From Myxococcales bacterium (lineage in GTDB: Bacteria > Myxococcota_A > Polyangia > Nannocystales > Nannocystaceae), in the NCBI GenBank assembly GCA_020633315.1, contig JACKDV010000024.1:46561-110560 (forward strand): a stretch of DNA of 64,000 nucleotides, given 5' to 3'. Positions 1-8,624 of this stretch are shown here, in pieces. A model generated the notes under the pieces. That model did not search any database. It was not told the origin of the DNA and worked only from the letters and a program-made list of their open reading frames with translations. Positions within the stretch are counted from its first letter, which is position 1. Every line of letters begins with the position of its first letter. The position numbers and the translations under genes are program-made.

Positions 1-158
1 CCGATCTGTGCGACATCACCGAGGTGCCCGATCCCTGCACCAACATCCACCCGGAGATGGAGTGCGTGCCCTGGTACCACCAGGGAGCCGAGCCGCCCTC
101 GGCCGACCTGCAGAACGTGGGCGCCTGCGTGCTGCCCACCGTGGGCGGCGGCGCGTAG
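1..158 (+). CDS. C-terminal fragment of an unidentified Cys-containing protein
   Basis: The frame is open from the left edge and stops at TAG 156-158, giving about 51 C-terminal residues with Cys in short spacings (near D-L-C-D, P-C-T-N and G-A-C-V-L). Codons end almost always in G or C, as in real genes of this window. The spaced cysteines resemble the tails of the secreted or lipoprotein Cys-rich proteins seen further on, but the fragment is too short for a family call. It converges with the phosphatase gene that follows. Confidence 0.6.
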   Translation, partial: DLCDITEVPDPCTNIHPEMECVPWYHQGAEPPSADLQNVGACVLPTVGGGA

Positions 159-179
159 CCACTCCCGTCGCCCGAGCGC

Positions 180-1265
180 CTAGCCCTCGAGCGACAGCGG
201 CTCCACGCGATCGCCCTCGATCTGGAGCACCTGCACGCGGCCGCCGTAGTGGGCAGCCATGCCCACGTCGATGCGCCACAGCTTGCCGTCGCAGCCCGAG
301 CTGATCCCGCTCTGCTGCACGGTGTGCCCCACCACCATGCGCACCGCGTCGAGGCGAGCGAGCGCCTCGCCGAGCTGGCGGCAGGCCTCGGGCTCGTCGG
401 TGGCGTAGAGCCGGGTCCACACCACGCCCTCCTCGCCGAGCACGTCCTGCTCGAGCGCCCGGCCGTCACCGTGGCCCGAGATCCACGAGCGCACGTCGGC
501 GTTGAGCCGCTCGAGATCCGAGATCCCGTGCGGCACGTGCTGCGGCAGCACCCCGCCGTGCACGAACACGCTGGGCCCCACCACCACCACGGTGTTGCGC
601 TGCGCCAGCACCTGGGCGTAGGACCCACCGGGACGGAAGGCCGCGGCCCGGGCCCGAGCCTGCGGGGGAATGCCCTGCAACGCCGGGTCGTCGAGCTCGA
701 GCCCGTCGATGCCCTCGAAGTCGGCGAAGCCCCCCGGGGTCACGTAGCGGAGATCGCCCGCCACGTTCATCAGCTCGTGGTTGCCCAGCAACACGTGGAA
801 GGCGCCTCCGGCCGCCTGGGCCTCGCCGCGCAGGCGCTCGAACAGGTCGAGGATCTCCTGCTCGTCGTCGCCGCGGTCGAGCTGATCTCCGGTCTGGACC
901 ACCACCAACGGGCCGCCCACCCAGCGATCGTGGGCATCGATCGCCCCCGCCAGGCGCAGGGCCTGGCGCGTGGCCTGGAGGTCGCCGTGCACGTCCCCGA
1001 AGGCCAGCAGCCGCGGCGGCGCCGGGAAGCGGGTGGGCATCGAGGGGGGCTCGACCCCCCTCGCCGAGCTCGACGGCGTCGCAGGTCCCTCGGCCATCGG
1101 CGCCCCTGCGGCCGACGGCGTGGCGGCGGACGGGCCCGCTCGATCCCGTCCGTCTCCGGCCGGCGGCGGCTCCATTCGGCAGCCGAGGCCAAGCACCAAG
1201 GCGTACATAGCTGCCGCCCGCCTACCGCGAGCACGAGGTGGGGAATTACGACTCACGCTGCTCAT
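180..1265 (-). CDS. Calcineurin-like (Shewanella-type) metallophosphatase, probable lipoprotein
   Basis: A 361-residue protein with the full metallophosphoesterase motif set in order: GDVHGD near residue 90, GDQLDRG, GNHE, VHGG and a late GHT. These ligands bind the two-metal centre of PPP-like phosphatases, and the short spacing fits the bacterial Shewanella-like/SLP phosphatase group that acts on phosphoproteins or small phosphoesters. An N-terminal hydrophobic stretch ending in Cys29 (LVLGLGC), followed by a Pro/Ala/Ser-rich linker, suggests export and possibly lipidation, although the lipobox is not canonical. The ATG at 1265 gives the longest form. It is divergent from the HD-GYP gene, with about 70 bases between them. 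The phosphatase family is clear; substrate is unknown. Confidence 0.85.
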   Translation of the reverse strand: MSSVSRNSPPRARGRRAAAMYALVLGLGCRMEPPPAGDGRDRAGPSAATPSAAGAPMAEGPATPSSSARGVEPPSMPTRFPAPPRLLAFGDVHGDLQATRQALRLAGAIDAHDRWVGGPLVVVQTGDQLDRGDDEQEILDLFERLRGEAQAAGGAFHVLLGNHELMNVAGDLRYVTPGGFADFEGIDGLELDDPALQGIPPQARARAAAFRPGGSYAQVLAQRNTVVVVGPSVFVHGGVLPQHVPHGISDLERLNADVRSWISGHGDGRALEQDVLGEEGVVWTRLYATDEPEACRQLGEALARLDAVRMVVGHTVQQSGISSGCDGKLWRIDVGMAAHYGGRVQVLQIEGDRVEPLSLEG

Positions 1266-1337
1266 GATATCAGATGGTGCGCGATCTCCGATCAGCTCCG
1301 ATCGGGCCCGAAACGGGGTACTCTTCGGACTGCCTCA

Positions 1338-2480
1338 ATGGGAGCGCCGACCTACGAAGGGAACGCGGCTCGGATCCTGGTCATCGACGACGAGGCCGGG
1401 GTTCGTAGAGTCCTGCTGCGCCTGCTGAGCAGCGAGGGCTACGAGGTGATGGAGGCCGCGAGCGGCCAGGACGGCCTGGAGATCCTCTGGACCCACGGCG
1501 CCGACACGGTGCTCCTCGACGTGATGATGCCGCGGATGGACGGGCTCGAGGTCTGTCGACGGATCCGCAAGAACAGTCGTACAGCCCACACTCCCGTCGT
1601 GTTCATCACCGCGGCCGTGGACCGTCAATTCCGTCGGCAGGCCCGCAAGGTGGGGGCCGACGACTTCCTCTCCAAGCCCTTCGACGAGGTGGAGCTGCTG
1701 GCCCGCGTCCGCAACACGGTGCGGATGAAGCTCTACTACGACGGCCTCACCCGCGAGCGCAACCGGCTGCGGACCGAGGTGGACGGCCGCACGCGTGCGC
1801 TCGACGAGGCGACCGAGCGCCTCGAGCGACTGCAGGAGGAGCTCAAGGTCGCTCGCGAGGAGACCATCGCCCGCCTCGCCCGCGCCGCGGAGTTCCGCGA
1901 CGACGAGACCGCGGCGCACCTGCAGCGGATGAGCCACTACTGCTACCTGCTGGGCAAGAAGAAGAGCCTCGACGAGTACACCTGCGAGATGCTCCGCATC
2001 GCGAGCCCGATGCACGACGTGGGCAAGATCGGGATCCCCGATCACATCCTGCTCAAGCCCGGGCGGCTGACGCCGGACGAGTACACGATCATGAAGCAGC
2101 ACGCGGAGATCGGGTACAAGATCCTCTCGGGCTCGGAGTCACCGCTGGTCAAGCTCGCCGCCAACATCGCCCACACCCACCACGAGAAGTGGGACGGCTC
2201 GGGCTACCCGCGGGGGCTGGAGGCCGATCAGATCCCCATCGAGGGGCGCATCGCTGCGGTGGCCGACGTGTTCGACGCGCTGACCAGCGAGCGCCCCTAC
2301 AAGAAGGCGTGGCCCATCGAGGATGCGGTGGCCCTGCTCGAGCGCGGACGCGAGGCGCACTTCGATCCCGAGCTGGTCGACCTGTTCCTCGACTCGATGG
2401 ACGAGGTCCTCGAGATCAAGGACCAGTTCCGCGACTCCCACAACCACGATGCAGAGCCGGCCGCCCGGCGCATCGGTTGA
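1338..2480 (+). CDS. Response regulator with HD-GYP phosphodiesterase output
   Basis: A 380-residue protein. Residues 12-130 are a CheY-like receiver (acidic pair D17-D18, phosphoacceptor Asp in LLDVMMPRMDG, Lys in LSKPFD). A coiled-coil linker follows (ERLERLQEELKVAREE), then an HD-GYP domain with the HD pair in MHDVGKIGIPD, a later HTHHEKWDGSGYP stretch and DVFDALTSERPY. HD-GYP domains hydrolyse cyclic di-GMP, so this is a phosphorylation-controlled c-di-GMP phosphodiesterase of the RpfG type. ATG 1338 is chosen because the receiver starts directly after it; a TACTCT box lies 13 bases upstream. The next gene begins 5 bases after the stop, so the two are probably co-transcribed. Confidence 0.93.
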   Translation: MGAPTYEGNAARILVIDDEAGVRRVLLRLLSSEGYEVMEAASGQDGLEILWTHGADTVLLDVMMPRMDGLEVCRRIRKNSRTAHTPVVFITAAVDRQFRRQARKVGADDFLSKPFDEVELLARVRNTVRMKLYYDGLTRERNRLRTEVDGRTRALDEATERLERLQEELKVAREETIARLARAAEFRDDETAAHLQRMSHYCYLLGKKKSLDEYTCEMLRIASPMHDVGKIGIPDHILLKPGRLTPDEYTIMKQHAEIGYKILSGSESPLVKLAANIAHTHHEKWDGSGYPRGLEADQIPIEGRIAAVADVFDALTSERPYKKAWPIEDAVALLERGREAHFDPELVDLFLDSMDEVLEIKDQFRDSHNHDAEPAARRIG

Positions 2481-2485
2481 CCCGA

Positions 2486-3370
2486 GTGGAGACCAAGGCG
2501 GTCATCGACATCGGCACCAACTCGGTGCTGATGCTGATCGCGGCCCGCGACGCCACGGGCGGGGTGCAGGTGGTCGACGACCTGGTCCGCATCTGCCGGC
2601 TGGGCCAGGGCGTGGCCGGAAGCGGCGTGCTGCTGCCCGAGGCGATCGAGCGCACCGCCGCCGCGCTGGCCGAGTACCGCCAGATCGCCCAGGCCCACGG
2701 CGCGCGGATCGTGGCGGTGGCGACCGAGGGCCTGCGCATGGCCAAGGACCCCAGCCCCTTCCTCGAGCGGGCGCGCCAGGTGCTGGGCGTGCCGGTGAGG
2801 ATGATCAGCGGCGACGAGGAGGCCGAGCTCTCGTACCGCAGCGTGGCCGTGGAGCACGGGCCGGGGCCGCTGCGGGTGATCGACATCGGCGGGGCCTCCA
2901 CCGAGCTGGTGGTGGGTCGCGGCGAGGCCATCGTGCACCGGCGCTCGCACCCGATCGGATCGGTGCGGCTGAGCGAGCGCTTCCTCGACGGCGATCCGCC
3001 CTCGCGCCGCGCGGTGGAGGCCATCGCCGCGGCCGCCCGAGAGGCCTTCGCCACCCAGCGCGTGACCCCTCATCGCAAGCTCCACGGGCTGGCGGGCACC
3101 GTCACCACCGTGGCCGCGCTGCTGCTCGAGCTCGCGCAGTACGATCGTGATCGCGTGGACGGCAGCCAGTGGTCGCAGGAGCAGGTGCTCGCGCTGCGCG
3201 ATCGCCTGGCCGTAATGACGATCGCACAGCGGATGCAGTCGCCGATGCTCCCCGCCGGGCGGGCCGATGTGATCGTGGCGGGCGCGACGATCCTGCTCGA
3301 GGCGATGCGCCACTGCGGCGCCTCGGTGCTGGTGGTCCGCGATCGCGGGCTCCGCTACGCGCTGGTCTGA
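2486..3370 (+). CDS. ppx: Ppx/GppA family phosphatase (exopolyphosphatase or pppGpp phosphohydrolase)
   Basis: A 294-residue protein starting at GTG 2486, immediately followed by the ASKHA phosphate-binding signature IDIGTNSV (residues 7-14), with the second glycine loop in VIDIGGASTELVVG. The length matches the compact, two-lobed Ppx/GppA proteins that lack the C-terminal HD extension of E. coli Ppx. Such enzymes remove terminal phosphates from polyphosphate or convert pppGpp to ppGpp; the sequence alone does not decide which. Five bases separate it from the HD-GYP gene, which links polyphosphate or stringent-response metabolism with c-di-GMP turnover in one transcript. Confidence 0.88.
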   Translation: METKAVIDIGTNSVLMLIAARDATGGVQVVDDLVRICRLGQGVAGSGVLLPEAIERTAAALAEYRQIAQAHGARIVAVATEGLRMAKDPSPFLERARQVLGVPVRMISGDEEAELSYRSVAVEHGPGPLRVIDIGGASTELVVGRGEAIVHRRSHPIGSVRLSERFLDGDPPSRRAVEAIAAAAREAFATQRVTPHRKLHGLAGTVTTVAALLLELAQYDRDRVDGSQWSQEQVLALRDRLAVMTIAQRMQSPMLPAGRADVIVAGATILLEAMRHCGASVLVVRDRGLRYALV

Positions 3371-3435
3371 GCTCGGGGCCGGGCACGGACGAGCCCGGGA
3401 GCCCCGGACCTCGAAGAGCCACAGGGACGCACGAA

Positions 3436-4164
3436 ATGACTGGGATCACGAAGGCTTGCATCATCGGAGCCTCGGGCAAGCTCGGCCGCTACATGGTCCA
3501 GCATGCCCTCGACCGCGGCTACGAGGTGGTCGGCGTCTGCCGCCCCGAGAGCGTCGACAAGCTCGCGGAGCTCGCGGAGCGCATCACCATCGTGCCCGGC
3601 CGCACCAACGACCGCGAGGTGATCGGCCGGGCCCTCCGCGGCTGCGACGGAGTGCTCACCGTGCTCGCGCCCTGGGGCATGGACCACTACGCGTCGGGCA
3701 CCGCCCAGGCGGTCCTCGATCTGGCCGAGCCCGGCGCACGGCTGGTGTTCTCCTGCGGCTGGCACATCACCCGCGACGGCCAGGACGTGTACACCCGGCG
3801 GCTGCGGTGGTTCGTCCGCATCTTCGGCTTCATCGCCCGCCTGCTGCGAGTGGTCGACCTCGACGATCAGGTCGAGGCCTGCGACCGGATCTTCCGCAGC
3901 CACACCCGCTGGACCGTGGTCCGCGGCAGCGATCTCGAGGAGGGCGAGAGCCAGGGCCTGCCGGTGTGGAGCCGGCACGTGGGCGACCCGGTGCTCGCGA
4001 GCAACCTCTGCCGGCGGGTCGACTTCGCCCTGTTCATGGTCGACGCGCTCACCAACGACGCGCTCGTCCACGAGGCGCCCGCGATCGTGGGCCGCCAGAC
4101 CGAGTCGGCCCGGCGCCACGCCGCCGCGTCGTCTCCCCTCGCCTCGCCGGCCCGCGCCGACTGA
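3436..4164 (+). CDS. NAD(P)-binding Rossmann-fold protein (NmrA/SDR-like)
   Basis: A 242-residue protein whose N-terminus has a dinucleotide-binding motif of extended/atypical SDR type (IIGASGKLGRYMVQHAL, residues 7-23), followed by the acidic/basic discriminator region GVCRPES. The rest resembles NAD(P)-binding proteins of the NmrA group, which act as redox sensors or act on quinone-like or sugar substrates. No YxxxK catalytic pair of classical SDRs is obvious. ATG 3436 follows the weak purine stretch ACGAA. It lies 65 bases after the Ppx gene on the same strand and converges with the DksA-like gene. Confidence 0.8.
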   Translation: MTGITKACIIGASGKLGRYMVQHALDRGYEVVGVCRPESVDKLAELAERITIVPGRTNDREVIGRALRGCDGVLTVLAPWGMDHYASGTAQAVLDLAEPGARLVFSCGWHITRDGQDVYTRRLRWFVRIFGFIARLLRVVDLDDQVEACDRIFRSHTRWTVVRGSDLEEGESQGLPVWSRHVGDPVLASNLCRRVDFALFMVDALTNDALVHEAPAIVGRQTESARRHAAASSPLASPARAD

Positions 4165-4242
4165 TCACATCCCGCCCCACGACCGAGCCATCGACCATGC
4201 CGAGCTCGACCGACTCCCACCACGGCAGGGCCCATGGAAGGC

Positions 4243-4668
4243 TCAGTAGGCCTCGCCGTCGTCCGTTCCGCGGGCCACCACCTCGCCGCGCGCCCGCTCC
4301 TCCTCGAGCAACTCGAGCGCCTCCACCGTGTAGCGGGTGGTCGGCTCGGCGCGCAGCCGGGCGAAGGGAATCGGCTCGTCGGTCTCCTCGCAGATCCCGT
4401 AGCTGCCCTGCTCCATCCGCGAGAGCGCGGCCTCCACCTCGCGCAGCCGGGCGTCGTGGTGCATGCGGCGGCGCAGCGCGGTGCGACGCCGGGCCTCCTC
4501 GGTGGCCTTGTCGAGCACGTCGCCGAGCTCCTGCTCGGGCGAGGCCTCGGCGTCCTCGCTCTGCTGCTGGGTCAGCAGCCGGTCCTGCTCGGCCCGGAGG
4601 CGGTCCCGCAGCTCGGCGACCTGCTCGGCGCTCAGGTGGTCCATGCCGGGGAGATCGTGCACCACCAT
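4243..4668 (-). CDS. DksA/TraR family protein with a degenerate zinc finger
   Basis: A 141-residue protein with the DksA plan: a helical hairpin (about residues 10-90) followed by the C-terminal finger signature GSYGICEETDEPIPFARL and the usual tail helix. DksA binds the RNA polymerase secondary channel and alters initiation with ppGpp. Normal finger domains carry CxxC...CxxC. Here the first pair reads C-E-E-T and the second pair is replaced by T-T-R-Y, so only one Cys remains. Cys-less DksA paralogues are known and can work without zinc, which makes this a likely zinc-independent paralogue. An internal Met nine residues in (MDHLSAEQV) is an alternative start. Confidence 0.88.
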   Translation of the reverse strand: MVVHDLPGMDHLSAEQVAELRDRLRAEQDRLLTQQQSEDAEASPEQELGDVLDKATEEARRRTALRRRMHHDARLREVEAALSRMEQGSYGICEETDEPIPFARLRAEPTTRYTVEALELLEEERARGEVVARGTDDGEAY

Positions 4669-4787
4669 GCCGTCGATGCAAGCCGGGATCCGCGCGAGGA
4701 GGCGCCCACGGCGGGGCGGGGTCCGTTCGCGCCGCGGGGAGCCTCGGAGGTAGCATCCGAGGCGTCGCCCCGAGGGGACGGACGCGC

Positions 4788-6392
4788 ATGACCGACGGCT
4801 TCGACTACGACGTCATCATCGTGGGCTCGGGCTTCGGGGGCAGCCCCACCGCGCTGCGCCTGGTGGAGAAGGGCTACTCCGTGCTGATGCTGGAGAAGGG
4901 CTCCGAGCTCGGCCCCGACCAATTCCCCAAGTCCAACTGGAACCTGCGGCGCTGGATGTGGGCGCCGTGGCTGGGCGCGCGCGGGCTGTTCAAGATGACC
5001 TTCTTCCGCCACGTTACCGTGCTCTCGGGCGTGGGGGTGGGCGGCGGCTCGCTGGTCTACGCCTGCACCCACCCGGTGCCCAACGACTCGTTCTTCCACA
5101 CCGGGAGCTGGGCGGGCCTCGCCGAGTGGAAGGAGGAGCTCGCGCCCTACTACGAGCGGGTCAAGGGGATGCTGGGGGTCAACGCCACCCCGATGCTCAC
5201 GCCCCCCGATCGGATCCTCAAGGCGATCGCCGAGGACCGCGGGCAGCCCGACGCCTTCCACTCCACCGACGTCGCGGTCTACTTCGGCGACGCGGGCAAG
5301 CAGGTGGACGATCCCTACTTCGGAGGCGAGGGCCCGCCGCGCACGGGCTGCATCCGCTGCGGCGGCTGCATGCTGGGCTGCCGCCACGGGGCCAAGAACA
5401 CCCTCGACAAGAACTACCTGTGGCTCGCCCGCAAGCTGGGGCTCACGCTGCACGCCGACACGGAGGTGACCGCCATCCGCCCGCTGCCCGACGGCGGCTA
5501 CCGGGTGGAGGCCAAGCACGGGCGCCACCCGCTGTTCCGCAAGCGGCGGGTGATCACCGCCAAGCAGGTGGTGCTCGCGGGCGGGGTGCTGGGCACCGTG
5601 GAGCTGCTGGCCAAGATGAAGCGCGACCCCCTGGGGCTGCCCCAGCTCAGCGAGCGCCTGGGCTCGGCCATCCGCACCAACTCCGAGTCGCTCATCGGCG
5701 TGGTCACCCCGCGCCGCGACGTGGACTACTCCAAGGGCGTGGCCATCGGCTCGATCTACGAGATCGACGAGCACAGCCACCTCGAGCCGGTGCGCTACCC
5801 CGCGGGCTCGGGCGCGTTCCGGGCCATGCTCGCCCCCCACGTGGCCGGCGAGAACGGCCTCGTCCGCCTGCTGCGGATGGCGGGCACCGTGGTGCGGCAC
5901 CCGCTTCGCTTCCTGCGGACCCTGTTCGTCCGCGACCTCGCCAAGCAGAGCGCGATCCTCCTGTACATGCGCACGGCCGACGGCACCCTGGAGTTCGTGC
6001 GCCGCTGGTGGGGCGGCCTGGGCTCGCGCCGCGAGGCCGGCCCCGCCCCCACCGCCTCGATCCCCCAGGCCACCGAGCTCGCCCACGCCTTCGGCGACAA
6101 GATGGGCGGCACCCCGTTCTCGCTGGTCACCGAGACCGCGCTCAACATCCCCACCACGGCCCACATCCTGGGGGGCTGCTGCATGGGCCGCGATCGCAGC
6201 ACGGGGGTGATCGACGCCGAGCACCGCGTGTTCGGCTACGAGGGCCTCTACGTGATCGACGGCTCGGCGATCTCGTCCAACCCGGGGGTCAACCCCTCGC
6301 TCACCATCGCCGCGCTGGCCGAGCGCGCGGCCAGCCGCTTCCCCGACAAGCCGGGTCGGGCGCGGGCCCCCTTCTTGCCGGTGGAGAGCTAG
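4788..6392 (+). CDS. GMC family FAD oxidoreductase, cholesterol-oxidase-like
   Basis: A 534-residue flavoprotein. Residues 8-40 form the Rossmann FAD-binding motif (VIIVGSGFGGSPTALRL then an acidic strand end VLMLEKG). The C-terminal GMC oxidoreductase segment has HILGGCCMG and GLYVIDGSAISSNPGVNPS, which carry the catalytic His and the closing FAD contacts. Around residues 184-198 lies CIRCGGCMLGC, a CX2CX2CX3C arrangement also present in mycobacterial ChoD-like proteins. The family oxidises alcohols, including sterols. ATG 4788 was chosen because the FAD fold begins seven residues later; TAGCAT at 4751-4756 is a possible -10 box. The next gene starts 4 bases after the stop. Confidence 0.9.
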   Translation: MTDGFDYDVIIVGSGFGGSPTALRLVEKGYSVLMLEKGSELGPDQFPKSNWNLRRWMWAPWLGARGLFKMTFFRHVTVLSGVGVGGGSLVYACTHPVPNDSFFHTGSWAGLAEWKEELAPYYERVKGMLGVNATPMLTPPDRILKAIAEDRGQPDAFHSTDVAVYFGDAGKQVDDPYFGGEGPPRTGCIRCGGCMLGCRHGAKNTLDKNYLWLARKLGLTLHADTEVTAIRPLPDGGYRVEAKHGRHPLFRKRRVITAKQVVLAGGVLGTVELLAKMKRDPLGLPQLSERLGSAIRTNSESLIGVVTPRRDVDYSKGVAIGSIYEIDEHSHLEPVRYPAGSGAFRAMLAPHVAGENGLVRLLRMAGTVVRHPLRFLRTLFVRDLAKQSAILLYMRTADGTLEFVRRWWGGLGSRREAGPAPTASIPQATELAHAFGDKMGGTPFSLVTETALNIPTTAHILGGCCMGRDRSTGVIDAEHRVFGYEGLYVIDGSAISSNPGVNPSLTIAALAERAASRFPDKPGRARAPFLPVES

Positions 6393-6396
6393 CCGC

Positions 6397-7392
6397 GTGG
6401 ACGCGATCACCCAGGGTCTGCTCGGGGCCGCCGCGGCCCAGGCCGTGCTCGGCTCCCGCCTCGGCAAGCGAGCGTGGCTCTACGGCGCGATCGGGGGCAT
6501 GGCCGCCGACCTCGACATCTTGATCCGCAGCGCCGACGACCCCCTGGTGGCCTGGCGCTTCCATCGGAACTTCACCCACAGCCTGGCCTTCATCCCGGTG
6601 GGCGGGCTGCTGGCCTCGCTGCCGTGGACGCTGCGCAAGCGCCACGCGCACGAGCGCCGCACCATCGCCCTGGGCACCACGGTGGGCTACGCCACCCACG
6701 CCCTGCTCGACGCCTTCACCTCCTACGGCACGATGCTGCTGTGGCCGTTCTCCGACCTGCGGGTGGCCTGGAGCTGGGTGGCCATCGTCGATCCGATCTA
6801 CTCCGGGATCCTGGCGGCGGGGGTGATCCTGGCCGCCCGCCGGGCCTCGATGCGACCGGCTCGCCTCGCGCTGCTGCTGTCGTCGCTCTACCTGGTGTTC
6901 TGCTTCGCGCAGCGCAGCCGCGTGCTCGCGGCCGTCGAGGCGCAGGCGGCCGAGCGCGGCCACGCGGTGGAGCGCATCGATGCCTTCCCCTCGCCGCCCA
7001 CCAACCTCGTGTGGCGCACCGTCTACCTGAGCGACGGCGAGTTGTGGGTCGACCAGGTGCGCGTGCCGTGGTGGTCTCCGGCGGTGCTGCGCCCGGGCGG
7101 CTCGATCCCCCTGGTCACCGAGGACGGCCTGAGCGACGCGATGCGGGCGGACCCCGAGGCCCTCGCCGGCTTCCGCCTGTTCCGTTGGTTCGCGCGGGAG
7201 TGGGTGGCCTGGGATCCCGATCGCCCCGACGTGCTCGGTGATCTGCGCTACGGCATGCGCGAGGCAGACCTGCACTCCATGTGGGGCGTGGTGCTGCGAC
7301 CGGGCACGCCCCGGCCGGTGGGCGCCTATCGGGCCGACATGAGCAAGGCGCTGGCGAATCGCTGGAGCGACCTCATGGGCGAGGAGCCCTGA
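6397..7392 (+). CDS. Membrane-bound metal-dependent hydrolase (YdjM/DUF457 type)
   Basis: A 331-residue protein starting at GTG 6397 (MDAITQGLLGAA). The N-terminal half matches the YdjM/LexA-regulated membrane hydrolase family: a conserved Asp-rich loop (GGMAADLD), FHRNFTHS and the later HALLDAFTSYGT, which together supply putative metal ligands between membrane helices. About four hydrophobic segments lie between residues 1 and 170; the C-terminal 150 residues are soluble and unassigned. It is tightly coupled (4-base gap) to the GMC oxidoreductase, so the two may act on the same lipid or sterol-like substrate; that pairing is an inference. Confidence 0.85.
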   Translation: MDAITQGLLGAAAAQAVLGSRLGKRAWLYGAIGGMAADLDILIRSADDPLVAWRFHRNFTHSLAFIPVGGLLASLPWTLRKRHAHERRTIALGTTVGYATHALLDAFTSYGTMLLWPFSDLRVAWSWVAIVDPIYSGILAAGVILAARRASMRPARLALLLSSLYLVFCFAQRSRVLAAVEAQAAERGHAVERIDAFPSPPTNLVWRTVYLSDGELWVDQVRVPWWSPAVLRPGGSIPLVTEDGLSDAMRADPEALAGFRLFRWFAREWVAWDPDRPDVLGDLRYGMREADLHSMWGVVLRPGTPRPVGAYRADMSKALANRWSDLMGEEP

Positions 7393-7517
7393 CGGCCGCG
7401 ACCGCGGCGCGGCCGCCCTCGCAACTGTCAGAGAACCCCTGATTCACCCCTGAGATCTCGGGGGAGTCCCTCGCTCGGCCGGCCCCCGGGGCGTTCCTCC
7501 CACCCCGGCCCCCGGGC

Positions 7518-7523
7518 TACCAT
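7518..7523 (+). promoter_or_regulatory. -10-like box TACCAT of the kinase gene
   Basis: TACCAT ends 9 bases before GTG 7533 and no ribosome-binding site fits between, which suggests a leaderless or nearly leaderless transcript. Confidence 0.45.
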
Positions 7524-7532
7524 GCTCACGAG

Positions 7533-8603
7533 GTGGAATCGGATGCGCGCGAGCTCCCCCGCTTCATCGGTCGCTACGAGATCGAGGGGGAAGAGGCCGA
7601 GGGCGGCATGGGGCACGTGTACGTGGCCCGTGACCCCCGCGTGAAGCGACGCGTGGCGGTCAAGCTCCTCAAGAAGCTCTACAGCAGCGACCCCGGCATC
7701 CGCCGCCGCTTCGAGCAGGAGGCCGAGGCCGTCGCCGCGCTCGAGCACGAGGCCATCGTCCCCGTGTACGACTTCGGCGAGCACGAGGGGATGCTCTACA
7801 TCGTGATGCGCTACGTGGGCGGGGGAACCCTCCGCGATCGCATCCGGGCCGAGCAGAAGCTGCGCCTCCGCGACATCGCCTCGGTGATCGACCGCGTGGC
7901 CTCGGCCCTGGGCGCGGCCCATGCTCGCGGGCTGGTGCACCGCGACATCAAGCCGGCCAACATCCTCTTCGACGAGCGCGAGGTCCCCTACCTTTCGGAC
8001 TTCGGGGTGGCCAAGGCGGCCGAGACCATCGAGGAGACCGGCACCATGATGCTGGGCACGCCGCAGTACCTCTCGCCCGAGCAGGCGATGGGGGGCGAGG
8101 TGGACGCGCGCAGCGACGTCTACAGCCTCGGGGTGGTGGCCTTCCACGCGATCACGGGGCGCCCGCCCTTCGAGGCCAAGAACCCGATGGCGATGGCGAT
8201 GGCGCACGTGATGCGCAAGCCCCCGCGGATCCGCGAGCTCGCCCCGGAGCTGCCGCCGGTGGCCGACGAGGTGTTCGAGCAGGTGCTCGCCAAGGATCCC
8301 GAGCTCCGCTACCAGTCGGCCGAGCGCTTCGCTCGCGACCTGCGGGACCTGGCCTCGGGGCGCTGGTACCTGGTCAAGCTCAGCAACAAGCTGGGGCTGG
8401 CCACCGCGCCGCCCACCCGCCCCGAGCCGGTCGCGGTGCCGGTCCCCGAGCCCGAGCCCGAGCCGGCCACCGGCAAGGCCCGCGAGCGCCAGCGCACCCT
8501 GCCCTTCCGGCCGCGCCAGGTGGAGCACACGCTGCCCGACACCTCGCTGCGCGACTTCGACGATCTCGACGACCTCGACGAGGACGAGACCAAGCTGCTG
8601 TGA
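7533..8603 (+). CDS. Soluble Hanks-type Ser/Thr protein kinase
   Basis: A 356-residue protein with one kinase domain (residues 12-275): Gly-rich loop EGGMGHVYVA, Lys in VAVKLLK, catalytic loop HRDIKPANI, DFGVA, activation-segment GTPQYLSPEQ and DVYSLGV. The C-terminal 80 residues are a Pro/Glu linker (PVPEPEPEPA) and a very acidic tail ending DEDETKLL; no transmembrane helix is present. An upstream ATG at 7522 is out of frame, so GTG 7533 is the start. It converges with the ParA-like gene (21-base gap). The acidic tail could be a docking or autophosphorylation region, but nothing shows the substrate. Confidence 0.93.
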   Translation: MESDARELPRFIGRYEIEGEEAEGGMGHVYVARDPRVKRRVAVKLLKKLYSSDPGIRRRFEQEAEAVAALEHEAIVPVYDFGEHEGMLYIVMRYVGGGTLRDRIRAEQKLRLRDIASVIDRVASALGAAHARGLVHRDIKPANILFDEREVPYLSDFGVAKAAETIEETGTMMLGTPQYLSPEQAMGGEVDARSDVYSLGVVAFHAITGRPPFEAKNPMAMAMAHVMRKPPRIRELAPELPPVADEVFEQVLAKDPELRYQSAERFARDLRDLASGRWYLVKLSNKLGLATAPPTRPEPVAVPVPEPEPEPATGKARERQRTLPFRPRQVEHTLPDTSLRDFDDLDDLDEDETKLL

Positions 8604-8624
8604 TTCGGGGGGGATCCGGGCGGC

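Noticed and set aside
249..1337. Plus-strand extension upstream of the HD-GYP gene
   Set aside because: The frame runs antisense through the phosphatase; the receiver fold begins right after ATG 1338.
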